From the NCBI GenBank assembly GCA_934247115.1, contig CAKQIY010000010.1:5330-69329 (forward strand): 64,000 nucleotides of DNA. The letters run 5' to 3'. Source of the stretch: an uncultured Coprococcus sp. Its GTDB lineage: Bacteria > Bacillota > Clostridia > Lachnospirales > Lachnospiraceae. Under the pieces are notes generated by a model. That model did no database searches. It saw only the letters and a list, made by a program, of their open reading frames with translations, and was not told where the DNA came from. Shown piece after piece: positions 42,380 through 51,276 of this stretch. Position 1 is the first letter of the stretch; each line of letters starts with the position of its first letter. A program made the translations under genes and the position numbers.

Positions 42380-43297
42380 TCACCTTAACTCTTTATTCTT
42401 CAAATATGACAACGCCTCATCAAGAGCTGCCTCCGTCTTAAAGTTCTGCTCGTATGTCACTCCGTCAACATCCTTCATGAGAAGCTTATATATCCGCTTT
42501 CTTCCTACTCCTATATTAGCTGATGTCCTGAGCTTACGAAAGTGCTCTATATTGTCGAGAGCGACCACATCTGTGCGCCAAATTCCATGATATATGAAGT
42601 AACTGTCTGTGATGACAACTCCATACTGGTCATAATATATGTTGCATCTGAGCTGCTCATCAATATCCCTGACCATCTGCCTGTCAGCCTTATCTCCCAG
42701 GCCTGCACGCACATGTGGAAGTTTCCATGGTCTAGCAACGCAGTACACAGCATATGCGATATTATATACAGCCCATATTACAACCAATATAAGCACTAGA
42801 AGCATCATATTGTAGTATATTCTTGGAAAATCGACCTCACTTATGATCAAAGGATACATTCTGGAGTCCAGTTGTTCCTCAGATATCCCTATATCAGCAG
42901 AAAGTCCATCTACTATGGTCCTGTAGGTGTCCTGATCCGATATGACACGGCCTCTGATTGTATAATTGAGTACCACATCATCGTCACTTCTGAGCAACAG
43001 GATCGCAAATCTGCCATCCTGCTGACAATAGTAGTATCTTCCCTGACGCTCAGAGTTCTCATAACATTCATAGCCGGCATAGTCCGCTCTGTCCACAGTT
43101 ATCGTAACGTCATTGTTCTTATCACTCTGTCTGTTCTCGATATCCTTTATTGTTCTGTAGCTTTTGCTGTCTATCCTCGCAGGCAAATCGAAATGAATCG
43201 CCATTCCAGTCATAAACGCAGCCATAAGTAATGACAGCACCACTCCGACTATTCTATTTTTGATTATATAACACTCAAACCTTCTGTTCCTCAGCAT
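42380..43297 (-). CDS. Membrane protein with C-terminal PH-like domain, unknown function
   Basis: 305 residues. Helix 1 at about 17-35 (VVLSLLMAAFMTGMAIHF), then an external beta-rich domain, then helix 2 at about 160-182 (MMLLVLILVVIWAVYNIAYAV, quoted in part: VLILVVIWAVYNIAYAV). The cytoplasmic C-terminus from about 215 (YYDQYGVVITDSYFIYHG, VVALDNIEHFRKLRTS) has the strand pattern of bacterial PH-like (YcxB/bPH) domains. It lies 21 bases after the TPM protein gene, so probably part of the trio with it and the zinc-ribbon protein. Confidence 0.75.
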   Translation of the reverse strand: MLRNRRFECYIIKNRIVGVVLSLLMAAFMTGMAIHFDLPARIDSKSYRTIKDIENRQSDKNNDVTITVDRADYAGYECYENSERQGRYYYCQQDGRFAILLLRSDDDVVLNYTIRGRVISDQDTYRTIVDGLSADIGISEEQLDSRMYPLIISEVDFPRIYYNMMLLVLILVVIWAVYNIAYAVYCVARPWKLPHVRAGLGDKADRQMVRDIDEQLRCNIYYDQYGVVITDSYFIYHGIWRTDVVALDNIEHFRKLRTSANIGVGRKRIYKLLMKDVDGVTYEQNFKTEAALDEALSYLKNKELR

Positions 43298-43318
43298 TGT
43301 TTCAAAGCGTCACCCATT

Positions 43319-44161
43319 CTAGAAATGACCGCTGGCGCCTCCACGGCCGCCGCCTCCGCCGCCTCCGCCGCCGCTGCCGCCGCTGTCGGACTGTATCTGG
43401 ACGCTGTGAACCTCCTTACGTATAAATATATCCCTCTTATCGAGAATCTGGGCATTGCCCTTGCTGTATGTAGATGCTGTTGTTGTATCCTTACCTGCCT
43501 TCTTGGAATAATTGACTATGAAGAATACTATTGCTCCAGCCAGTGACACTATAAAACATATAAGTGGTGACAGGAATTTTATTCCTCCGCTTCCACTTCT
43601 CATTGCCTTCTCAGTATCATTTATCATCCTCTGCAAACCACCCATTGGATCATTTCTCAGAATCTTCGTTCCATGATCAACTATCTTCTGGGCTCTGGCA
43701 GTATTTATTCTGTCTGTTGCTTTACCATTCGTACAATATCCAAGGTCACCGGTATCCCAGTTTGCCACTATAACTACACTGGTATTATATGCAGCATCTG
43801 CACCATTCTCCCATCCAAACTTATAGTAGTCGCATAGATCTCCTGCAAGCTCAAGGCTATCTCCTATAAATAACACTCCTGCATCCGAAAGATCTGTGCT
43901 GTCATCTATAATAAATATAACAAAATCCATTCCCACCAGATCCTCAAGATCGGATATCTGCTGTTTCAGTTCTGACTCTTCATCGTCTGTGAGCTTATCC
44001 GCATAATCAAACAACCTGTCATTGGTCTTGCAGGCCGTATTACTTCTCTCATCATGCTTCAGATTCGCTTTTGACTTTACAAAATATCCTATAAAGCACG
44101 CTATTCCAATAACAACAAGCGCCACTAAGGCTATAATAAATCTCTTAATTGTTTTTTCCAT
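43319..44161 (-). CDS. TPM-domain protein with Gly-rich tail
   Basis: 280 residues. Membrane helix 1 at 9-28 (IALVALVVIGIACFIGYF), an external TPM domain at about 45-190 (DRLFDYADKLTDDEESELKQ, quoted as DYADKLTDDEESEL; MDFVIFIID; NTSVVIVANWDTGDLGYCTNG), helix 2 near 200-222 and a cytoplasmic tail ending in SGGSGGGGGGGGGRGG. TPM domains occur in photosystem II repair and in YgcG-like bacterial proteins that often carry such Gly-rich tails. Immediately follows the zinc-ribbon gene with no gap between its ATG and that stop, so coupled translation is likely. Confidence 0.85.
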   Translation of the reverse strand: MEKTIKRFIIALVALVVIGIACFIGYFVKSKANLKHDERSNTACKTNDRLFDYADKLTDDEESELKQQISDLEDLVGMDFVIFIIDDSTDLSDAGVLFIGDSLELAGDLCDYYKFGWENGADAAYNTSVVIVANWDTGDLGYCTNGKATDRINTARAQKIVDHGTKILRNDPMGGLQRMINDTEKAMRSGSGGIKFLSPLICFIVSLAGAIVFFIVNYSKKAGKDTTTASTYSKGNAQILDKRDIFIRKEVHSVQIQSDSGGSGGGGGGGGGRGGASGHF

Positions 44162-45145
44162 TTACAACACCCCCAGCAACATTGATATACCATCAAGACA
44201 AGCAACCAGTGCTCCCAGAACCAATGCGGTGAATCCGATCGCTTTTCCGATACTTCTCGGCGGAGTTCCTACGCATTTGCCGGTCTGACCATTCACATAG
44301 AACTTGTAGTTCTGATTCTGGAAACGATACTCATATATCCATACAGGCATGAGTGCAAATCTTGTTCCCGTCTGTCTGTTGTTACTCATGAATCTTTCCT
44401 GGGTAAGAGTGCTGTAGCCTGTGGTATATTCATGTATCCAGCCATGATTAGCCTTGTCAGCCTTTTCCCTTGCACGTGACTCTACCTTATCAGGAGTCAT
44501 ATTGTACGTCTCTGCCTCAAAGCCTGACAGGAATTTGTTGTCATGCTTTATCATGTCCGCATACTCGTAAGGCTCCATCAGATCCATGATACCATCCTCC
44601 ATATCTATGGATGCATCAACCGGTATGTTCTCATAATTCACATGAAGCTTTCTGAACACATCAAAGTATGATGTCTCCGTATATCTCTTATCACCGGATG
44701 TCCATGTTCTGACCTTTGTTCCCAAAGCCTGATAGTCAACATTACTATCATAATCATACATCCAGAACGGAACATACATGCCTCTCAGATTCTCCAGGGT
44801 TTTCTGCGAGAGGAATGTTCCTGGTAAGAACAGCTTCTTGCCGAACTCATTCTTAAGCTTCTCCTCAGCATCATGCTTTCCTATCTTGAATGGCAATATA
44901 ACATCTGCACCATACGGATAAGCAACCTTATCATCTCTGAGCAGATACGTTCCACATGCAGGGCATCTTCCTGCCGACTGAAATTCCTTGTACGGGATCT
45001 GCGAGCCACAATTCACACAGACTATAGGCTCGGCTGATGGAACTATCTCCTGACATTCCTCACCACCGCAGCTCATACATATCATTTTCTTTTTGCCTGG
45101 GTCGTATACTACGTTACCACCGCAATTCACGCAACGATATAACAA
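44162..45145 (-). CDS. Zinc-ribbon membrane protein
   Basis: 327 residues. Three CxxC pairs open the protein (CVNCGG at 5, CMSCGG at 23, CVNCGS at 43, CPACGT at 60; the four pairs make two zinc ribbons). The central domain contains VILPFKIGKHDAEEKLKNEF and YVPFWMYDYDSNVDYQALG, followed by MPVWIYEYRFQNQNYKFYVN. A C-terminal membrane helix ends the protein (GFTALVLGALVACLDGISMLL). Such proteins are often mislabelled as PriA helicases but have no ATPase. They often neighbour TPM proteins. The start is a TTG behind GGGGG. Confidence 0.82.
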   Translation of the reverse strand: MLYRCVNCGGNVVYDPGKKKMICMSCGGEECQEIVPSAEPIVCVNCGSQIPYKEFQSAGRCPACGTYLLRDDKVAYPYGADVILPFKIGKHDAEEKLKNEFGKKLFLPGTFLSQKTLENLRGMYVPFWMYDYDSNVDYQALGTKVRTWTSGDKRYTETSYFDVFRKLHVNYENIPVDASIDMEDGIMDLMEPYEYADMIKHDNKFLSGFEAETYNMTPDKVESRAREKADKANHGWIHEYTTGYSTLTQERFMSNNRQTGTRFALMPVWIYEYRFQNQNYKFYVNGQTGKCVGTPPRSIGKAIGFTALVLGALVACLDGISMLLGVL

Positions 45146-45388
45146 ATCTTATTTCCCCCTATCCTTGTTATCTCTCTTCTTTCCCATTGTTCAGGTGTGC
45201 ATGTCTACAACACACTTGCGCTCATTATAGCATAGCAGACAACTTTTTAGAACATCGAATTGCATGTCTTAGGCAGGATTTATGTCAGATTTTAGACATC
45301 TTACACATAACATTTTTTTAATTTTATGTGTCACATATTGCGGATGACCGAATATGTTATACCATGAACAAAATATTGGAGGCTTACC

Positions 45389-45673
45389 ATGAGTGATTTA
45401 TCAGCAACACAGTGCGCTTGCGGCAGTTGTGGAGGTTGCGGCAGAAATGGACTTTCTTGCGGAGGTTCATGTGGCTGCAACAGCTGCACTCTGATCATCA
45501 TTCTCCTTCTCTGCTGTGGCGGATGCGGAGATAATGGCTTCGGTGGATGCGGTGACAACAGCTGTATCTGGATCATACTTCTCTTATGCTGCTGTGGTGG
45601 ATTTGGAAGCTGTGGTGGCAACGGATGCGGCGGCTGTGGTGGCTGCGGTGGAAATGATTGCGGCTGCTGCTAA
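45389..45673 (+). CDS. Cys/Gly-rich micro-protein with two hydrophobic cores
   Basis: 94 residues with 26 or more Cys and over 30 Gly. Two short hydrophobic stretches (CTLIIILLLCCGGC near 33 and CIWIILLLCCCGGF near 58) alternate with CGGCG-type repeats (CACGSCGGCGRNG, NGCGGCGGCGGNDCGCC). GGAGG precedes the ATG at 7 bases and codon use is normal, so it is a real gene. The composition suggests metal binding, disulphide cross-linking or a coat-like material, and the cores could span or lie on a membrane. Similar entries are often named chorion-class high-cysteine proteins on composition alone. Followed by a terminator at 45730-45758. Confidence 0.85.
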   Translation: MSDLSATQCACGSCGGCGRNGLSCGGSCGCNSCTLIIILLLCCGGCGDNGFGGCGDNSCIWIILLLCCCGGFGSCGGNGCGGCGGCGGNDCGCC

Positions 45674-45729
45674 TCTGCAAATTTTTATACAACCTCCGGA
45701 ATAAAGTTATCCGGATGGAACAGCTCAGG

Positions 45730-45758
45730 CCAGCAGGAGCAATTCTGCTGGTATTTTT
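45730..45758 (+). terminator. Terminator or attenuator after the Cys-rich gene
   Basis: CCAGCAG, 8-base loop, CTGCTGG, TATTTTT. It could end the short transcript or limit read-through into the next genes. Confidence 0.75.
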
Positions 45759-45806
45759 CTGTCCCCGGTTCATAAAATGTAATGTGACATAAATGCGGAG
45801 CAGCAC

Positions 45807-46301
45807 ATGTTCAACGGAAACTTCCATCATCCTCTAGACAACTTAATACAAGACGACCGACTGTTCATGATGGAAGCTATCATTCCCTTCGTGGCAGACA
45901 ACATGAAAGCTCCACTTGCAATGTACATAAAGGTAACGGAGCTGCAGGCAATATTATCTGCACTCAGAGACAAAGATTATGTCAACAGCTGCGGACTTCA
46001 CAAGGATATCAATAACCAGGAGGACATCCTATCCTCTCTGGCTGGATGTGGTTTTGCTGATATAAAGGCTCAGTTTACAAACATGAAGAAAGCCATGGAT
46101 ATGATGAAAGCCATGGAGACTATGAACAATCCCCAGACAACAGATCCCCTGTATCAGCACTACCAAAGCATGCATAGTGACACACCTGAGGACTCATATG
46201 ATGATGGCTACGACAACTCAGCCCCTGAGAAACAGCCTGTATCTGATATATTCAGTTCTGTGCAGGATTTATTTGAAAAATATGACAAGAAAGGATATTG
46301 A
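45807..46301 (+). CDS. Small Met-rich acidic protein, unknown function
   Basis: 164 residues, soluble. N-terminal helices (LIQDDRLFMMEAIIPFVAD, quoted within limits; PLAMYIKVTELQAILSALRD) precede a Met-rich helix (MKKAMDMMKAMETMNN) and a disordered acidic tail with DSYDDGYDNSAPEKQP. GGAG precedes the ATG. It overlaps the next gene at TGATG and lies 134 bases after the Cys-rich gene, so the three may be one locus. No family recognised. Confidence 0.78.
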   Translation: MFNGNFHHPLDNLIQDDRLFMMEAIIPFVADNMKAPLAMYIKVTELQAILSALRDKDYVNSCGLHKDINNQEDILSSLAGCGFADIKAQFTNMKKAMDMMKAMETMNNPQTTDPLYQHYQSMHSDTPEDSYDDGYDNSAPEKQPVSDIFSSVQDLFEKYDKKGY

Positions 46302-46561
46302 TGACCATGAATCTTCAGAATGATCCCAGACTAAAGAATATGCATCCACTTAAAAGAGAGATATTACTGAGGCTGTCCCACTCCTCAACCACACTGACTC
46401 CTGAGCAGATGCTTCCACAGCTTATGGAGATCAACAAGGAATTACACAAGAGGGATCTGTCGTTCACCAAGGACGAATCCAGTATCGTTCTTGATGTATT
46501 ATCCGAGAACATGTCCCCTGAGGAGCGGCAGAAAATCAATATGATCAAGGCCATGCTATAG
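46301..46561 (+). CDS. Small helical protein coupled to the preceding gene
   Basis: 86 residues, predicted helical and soluble (HPLKREILLRLSHSS, TLTPEQMLPQLMEINKELH, ENMSPEERQKINMIKAML). The ATG at 46301 shares a base with the preceding stop (TGATG) and AAAGGA lies 5 bases upstream, so its translation is coupled to that gene. The conserved-looking end resembles a regulatory or adaptor helix, but no family is recognised. Confidence 0.78.
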   Translation: MTMNLQNDPRLKNMHPLKREILLRLSHSSTTLTPEQMLPQLMEINKELHKRDLSFTKDESSIVLDVLSENMSPEERQKINMIKAML

Positions 46562-46689
46562 CTAAAACCTGTAATTTTACTATAGCTCTCAGCTATGATT
46601 GTGAAAAATGTTAGCTAGTAGCTAGTGCCGATATTCTCATAAACTTCTTATATTTGTGACAGTTAGATGTTTTTTCAGGAGGTTCTTTC

Positions 46690-47028
46690 ATGGATATATT
46701 TGAAATCGGTTCACGAATACAGAAGCTGCGAAAAAGCCGAGGTATGACTCAGGAACAATTTGCCGAGCTCATCGACAAATCTACTCATTATGTCTATGAG
46801 ATTGAACACGGACTGAAAAATATGAGTATTTACACACTTGCAACTATCGCTTCTGCCCTGAATGTCTCACTTGACTACATAGTATTCGGGGTGGTCCCTC
46901 ATTTAGACAAGGAGACCATGGACATAATTGCAAACGACGACCTTGATCATCTTGTCGAGTCAGTGCCTCTCATGAAAAGGGATGCAGTCAAAAATATTCT
47001 GAAAACTGTACTGCAGTATATGAAATAG
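46690..47028 (+). CDS. XRE-family transcriptional regulator
   Basis: 112 residues. The helix-turn-helix is at about 8-62: IGSRIQKLRKSRGMTQEQFAE (quoted within limits), STHYVYEIEHGLKNMSIYTL and IASALNVSLDYIVFG. The C-terminal 45 residues are a short helical dimerisation tail. AGGAGG precedes the ATG. It follows the micro-protein locus by 130 bases and may control it; that is inference. Ends in a strong terminator. Confidence 0.9.
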   Translation: MDIFEIGSRIQKLRKSRGMTQEQFAELIDKSTHYVYEIEHGLKNMSIYTLATIASALNVSLDYIVFGVVPHLDKETMDIIANDDLDHLVESVPLMKRDAVKNILKTVLQYMK

Positions 47029-47029
47029 C

Positions 47030-47063
47030 AAATGGCCACACGGAGAAATCCGTGCGGCCATTT
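47030..47063. terminator. Bidirectional terminator between XRE gene and leuS
   Basis: AAATGGCCACACGG pairs with CCGTGCGGCCATTT (one mismatch); 6-base loop, A/T runs either side. Confidence 0.9.
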
Positions 47064-47078
47064 ACTCTATATCTATGA

Positions 47079-49496
47079 TTATTTCATAACTATATTCACA
47101 ATACGTCCAGGAACATAGATCTCCTTGATAACATTACCAGTGAGCTTATCAGCTATTGCCTCCTTAGCCTTTGTGATAACCTCATCCTTTGGATCCTCCT
47201 TGCCGATTGCAAGTGTTGCCTTTGTCTTACCATTGATCTGTACAGCGATCTCTACTGTTGACTCAACTGTCTTTGTCTCATCGAACTCCGGCCATGTCTG
47301 CTGATATACATATCCACCATAGTTCTTTACTGACCACAGCTCCTCTGTGATATGAGGTGCAACAGGGTTTAACAGGATGAGCAGTGTCTTGAACTCATCT
47401 GCTGTAACACTTCCCTTCTTGTAGAAGTCGTTGAGAAGTGCCATCATGGCTGCGATAGCTGTGTTGTACTTCAGGTTCTCGAAGTCATTTGAAACTTTCT
47501 TGATAACCTGATGCATCTTGGTCTCCATATCCTTGGAGTAGCCCTTCTCATCTGTCACGCTATCCTGAAGTTTCCAAACCCTGTCAAGGAATCTTCTACA
47601 TCCCTTGACACCGTCCTCTGACCATGAAGCTGCAAGGTCAAATGCTCCGATGAACATCTCGTAGGTACGAAGTGTATCTGCACCGTATACATCTACAATG
47701 TCGTCAGGATTTACAACGTTGCCTCTTGACTTACTCATCTTCTCACCGTTCTCACCAAGGATCATACCATGTGATGTTCTCTTCTGGTATGGCTCTGGTG
47801 TAGGAACTACGCCCTGATCGTACAGGAACTTGTGCCAGAATCTTGAATACAGAAGGTGAAGTGTTGTGTGCTCCATTCCTCCATTGTACCAGTCTACAGG
47901 AAGCCAGTACTTGAGCGCCTCCTTGCTTGCAAGAGCCTCTGTGTTGTGAGGATCTGTATATCTGAGGAAATACCATGATGATCCAGCCCACTGTGGCATG
48001 GTATCTGTCTCTCTCTTTGCAGGGCCGCCACAGCATGGACATGTGGTGTTTACCCAGTCTGTCATAGCTGCAAGTGGTGACTCACCATTGTCTGTCGGCA
48101 TGTAGCTGTCAACCTCCGGGAGAAGCAGTGGAAGCTGGCTCTCGTCGATTGGAACATAACCACACTTATCACAGTGAACGATAGGAATTGGCTCGCCCCA
48201 GTATCTCTGACGTGAGAATACCCAGTCACGGAGCTTGTAGTTGGTCTTTGCCTGACCGATGCCCTTCTCCTCAAGAAACTTGATCATCTTCTCTTTTGCG
48301 TCCTTTACCTCAAGTCCGTTGAGGAAATCTGAGTTGATGAGCACGCCTGTTGCTACATCTGTAAATGCAGCTTCATTTATATCTACTTCCTCACCATCCT
48401 TTGCAACTACCTGGATGAGTGGAAGTCCGAACTTCTTTGCAAATTCCCAGTCTCTGTCATCATGTGCAGGAACCGCCATGATCGCACCTGTTCCGTAGCT
48501 CATAAGTACATAATCTGAAACGTAAATTGGGATCTCCTTGCCATTTACAGGGTTGATGGCTGTGAGTCCGTCTATGCATACACCAGTCTTATCCTTTGCA
48601 AGCTCTGAACGCTCGAAGTCACTCTTCTTTGCTGCCTGCTCACGGTATGCCTCGATGTCTGACCAATTGCCGATCTCATCCTTGTACTTGTCAAGGATTG
48701 GATGCTCTGGTGAAACTACCATATATGTTACTCCGAACAGTGTATCGCATCTTGTTGTATATATGCGGAGCTTGTCCTCTTTGCCCTTTACTGAGAAATC
48801 TACCTCAGCTCCTGTTGAACGTCCGATCCAGTTCTTCTGTGAAACCTTTACACGCTCAATGTAATCCACGCCGTCAAGTCCCTCGATGAGCTTGTCTGCG
48901 TAATCTGTGATCTTGAGCATCCACTCAGACTTAACCTTGCGGACAACCTCGCTGCCACAACGCTCACATACGCCGTTGACAACCTCCTCATTTGCAAGAC
49001 CAACCTTACATGATGTACACCAGTTGATAGGCATCTCCTTCTTGTATGCGAGACCAGCCTTGAAAAGCTTAAGGAATATCCACTGTGTCCACTTGTAGTA
49101 TTCAGGATCTGTTGTGTTGATCTCTCTGTCCCAGTCGAATGAGTATCCAAGTGAGTGGAGCTGATTCTTGAATCTTGCAACATTTGTCTTGGTTACTTCC
49201 TTTGGATGGATCTTGTTCTTGATCGCATAGTTCTCTGTAGGGAGACCAAATGCATCCCATCCCATTGGATACAGAACGTTGTAGCCCTGCATTCTTCTCT
49301 TTCTTGCTACTATGTCCAGCGCTGTATATGGTCTTGGGTGACCTACGTGAAGTCCCTGTCCTGATGGGTATGGGAACTCAACTAACGCATAATACTTTGG
49401 TTTTGAATAATCATCTGTAGCAGCAAATGCCTTGTTGTCATCCCAGACCTTCTGCCACTTTCCTTCAACGACTTTGTGGTTGTATGTCTCAGCCAT
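47079..49496 (-). CDS. leuS: Leucyl-tRNA synthetase
   Basis: 805 residues, class I. HIGH-type motif in FPYPSGQGLHVGHPRPYTA near residue 40, zinc-binding Cys in CTSCKVGLANEE and CERCG, an editing domain (GVTYMVVSPEHP, MAVPAHDDRDWEFA with the editing Asp), and KMSKS in GEKMSKSRGNVVNPDD near 575. Length and order are normal for the bacterial enzyme. A promoter is visible at 49575-49602; no T-box leader fits in the short upstream space. Confidence 0.96.
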   Translation of the reverse strand: MAETYNHKVVEGKWQKVWDDNKAFAATDDYSKPKYYALVEFPYPSGQGLHVGHPRPYTALDIVARKRRMQGYNVLYPMGWDAFGLPTENYAIKNKIHPKEVTKTNVARFKNQLHSLGYSFDWDREINTTDPEYYKWTQWIFLKLFKAGLAYKKEMPINWCTSCKVGLANEEVVNGVCERCGSEVVRKVKSEWMLKITDYADKLIEGLDGVDYIERVKVSQKNWIGRSTGAEVDFSVKGKEDKLRIYTTRCDTLFGVTYMVVSPEHPILDKYKDEIGNWSDIEAYREQAAKKSDFERSELAKDKTGVCIDGLTAINPVNGKEIPIYVSDYVLMSYGTGAIMAVPAHDDRDWEFAKKFGLPLIQVVAKDGEEVDINEAAFTDVATGVLINSDFLNGLEVKDAKEKMIKFLEEKGIGQAKTNYKLRDWVFSRQRYWGEPIPIVHCDKCGYVPIDESQLPLLLPEVDSYMPTDNGESPLAAMTDWVNTTCPCCGGPAKRETDTMPQWAGSSWYFLRYTDPHNTEALASKEALKYWLPVDWYNGGMEHTTLHLLYSRFWHKFLYDQGVVPTPEPYQKRTSHGMILGENGEKMSKSRGNVVNPDDIVDVYGADTLRTYEMFIGAFDLAASWSEDGVKGCRRFLDRVWKLQDSVTDEKGYSKDMETKMHQVIKKVSNDFENLKYNTAIAAMMALLNDFYKKGSVTADEFKTLLILLNPVAPHITEELWSVKNYGGYVYQQTWPEFDETKTVESTVEIAVQINGKTKATLAIGKEDPKDEVITKAKEAIADKLTGNVIKEIYVPGRIVNIVMK

Positions 49497-49574
49497 TTTT
49501 GAAAATGCCTCCTTGAAATTTATCTTTTCAGGCTTTATAACGCTTTTTCGCCCGATTTCTCTCTAATCTTAACT

Positions 49575-49602
49575 ATATTAGCATATATGCTGTGTTTTTC
49601 AA
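49575..49602 (-). promoter_or_regulatory. Promoter of leuS
   Basis: Minus-strand TTGAAA, 16-base spacer, TAATAT. Confidence 0.65.
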
Positions 49603-49629
49603 ACTGTTTTTTGGTATAATCAGCCCGGC

Positions 49630-50130
49630 TTATTCAAACACTTTCTTGATACTATCATAATGAAGGAAGATGCCCTGCTCTGCATATTCTTTTATCTCAT
49701 CCAGCGTTGCCAGCTTAAAACCATCGGTCTCCGCCTCTTGAGGCCTGATATCTATTTCCGAAAAATCTCCGGTAAACTTATAGACATCCACAAAGTAGTT
49801 GTCCTTCTCATCCGGGTTATCTCTCCTATATGTAAACTGCAAGCCTCCATCGAAACCACTTACATCTATGCCTGTCTCCTCAAGCACCTCTCGTCTGACA
49901 GCCTCTATGGACGACTCTCCCGCCTGCACTCCGCCGCCGGATACCTCCCACCAGCCTGCTGCCCACGCCTTTGTCATGACACGCTTGGTTATCAGATACT
50001 TTCCCTCTCTGTTCTGGAGCACACCGAGCACTGTGAGGTGATAATCCCCCGGCTGCATATTCCAGTCATTTCTCTTCATAGTGCGCCCTGTCGGCTGCTT
50101 GTTCACATCGTAAATATCCCAGTATTCCAT
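49630..50130 (-). CDS. Nudix hydrolase
   Basis: 166 residues. The Nudix box is complete: GGGVQAGESSIEAVRREVLEETG (metal-binding REVLEETG shown in part) near residue 66. The opening MEYWDIYDVNKQPTGRTMKR resembles IPP-isomerase-like Nudix proteins and YfcD. Substrate unknown; candidates are nucleoside diphosphate derivatives. No operon partner on this strand. Confidence 0.9.
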   Translation of the reverse strand: MEYWDIYDVNKQPTGRTMKRNDWNMQPGDYHLTVLGVLQNREGKYLITKRVMTKAWAAGWWEVSGGGVQAGESSIEAVRREVLEETGIDVSGFDGGLQFTYRRDNPDEKDNYFVDVYKFTGDFSEIDIRPQEAETDGFKLATLDEIKEYAEQGIFLHYDSIKKVFE

Positions 50131-50230
50131 CTCTGCTTGTCCTCTTTCTTCTTTGTATTTAATCCATATTCCGAATTATATTCCAGATTTCCATTATTCG
50201 CAACCAGCTCTAGCATAACAGACGACTTTT

Positions 50231-50270
50231 AGTAAACCTGTTTACTATAAAACTTGAGCTGTGGTACAAT
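50231..50270 (+). promoter_or_regulatory. Promoter with overlapping palindromic operator
   Basis: TTTACT (50241-50246), 18-base spacer, TACAAT (50265-50270). A perfect palindrome AGTAAAC-CT-GTTTACT (50231-50246) covers the -35, a size and form typical of TetR-like operators. It controls the methyltransferase gene; no regulator gene is adjacent. Confidence 0.6.
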
Positions 50271-50317
50271 CTAAGCTGTTATCATGAAATTTACAAGCTA
50301 TGGCTGAAGGAGGAAAC

Positions 50318-51121
50318 ATGAACGCTTATGAAGCATTCGCCAGCGTCTATGATGAACTGATGGATAACATTCCATACGATGACTGGTGCGCATATATAAT
50401 AGAAGTTTTAAAAAAATATGGAGTTAATGATGGACTTATATGTGAGCTGGGATGCGGCACCGGTGAAGTCTCAGAAAGGCTGGCGGACGCAGGATATGAC
50501 ATGATCGGTATTGACAATTCATACGAGATGCTTGAAGTGGCAAATGAAAAAAAGCTGGATACAGGACATGAATCCATCTTATATCTCATGCAGGACATGA
50601 GGGAGTTTGAGCTCTTCGGCACGGTAAATGCCATCGTGTGCGTGTGCGACAGCATCAATTACCTGACAGAACTTTCCGATATCACCCATGTATTCAGACT
50701 GGCAAATAACTATCTTGAATCAAGGGGCATATTTGTCTGTGACTTCAAGACCCGCCACTACTTCAAGGATGTGGTAGCTGACAGCACCATAGCCGAGGAC
50801 AGGGAGGATGTGAGCTTTATCTGGGATAACTACTACGATACAGAAACCGATATAAATGAACTGGCTCTCAGCCTGTTTCTCCCGGAATATCCAGAATCCA
50901 ATATTGAACCTGATGACGAATGTCCTCTATACAGGAAATATCAGGAATTCCATTACCAGCGAGGTCTCACACTTGACGACATGAGAAAATGCGTAGCTGA
51001 TTCTGGTATGGAACTTGTCGCCATGTATGATGCATTTACGTTTGAGCCCGCCACAGATTCAAGCGAGCGGGTGTACGTGGTTGCAAGGGAGACGCATCAG
51101 GATAACAAACACTATGAATAG
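50318..51121 (+). CDS. Class I SAM-dependent methyltransferase
   Basis: 267 residues. SAM-binding motif I ICELGCGTGEVSERLADAGYD (quoted within limits: CELGCGTGEVSERL) near residue 47, motif II GIDNSYEMLEVA, and motif IV IVCVCDSINYLTEL near 110. The fold is that of small-molecule or tRNA methyltransferases of the YqeM-like group. Starts MNAYEAFASVYDELMDNIPYDDW, common in this group. The ATG at 50318 follows GAAGGAGG; an ATG 18 bases earlier lacks a site. Confidence 0.88.
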   Translation: MNAYEAFASVYDELMDNIPYDDWCAYIIEVLKKYGVNDGLICELGCGTGEVSERLADAGYDMIGIDNSYEMLEVANEKKLDTGHESILYLMQDMREFELFGTVNAIVCVCDSINYLTELSDITHVFRLANNYLESRGIFVCDFKTRHYFKDVVADSTIAEDREDVSFIWDNYYDTETDINELALSLFLPEYPESNIEPDDECPLYRKYQEFHYQRGLTLDDMRKCVADSGMELVAMYDAFTFEPATDSSERVYVVARETHQDNKHYE

Positions 51122-51276
51122 GCTTGTCTTATTCTGCACTTTATTATAGAATGTCAAAGATTATGTGAATATACTACAGGCAATCGAAAAACTTGGAACT
51201 TTGGGCTTTGACCAGCATACTGACACACATCATATTTCTAAGTTTCGCAATGCTACATTAAAGAGAGGGAATAAAC

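Noticed and set aside
44162..45145. PriA helicase
   Set aside because: Zinc-ribbon pairs alone give this label; there is no Walker motif and the protein ends in a membrane helix.
45331..45621. Pro/Gln-rich frame opposite the Cys/Gly-rich gene
   Set aside because: It is the complement of a repetitive Gly/Cys-coding region and has no ribosome binding site.
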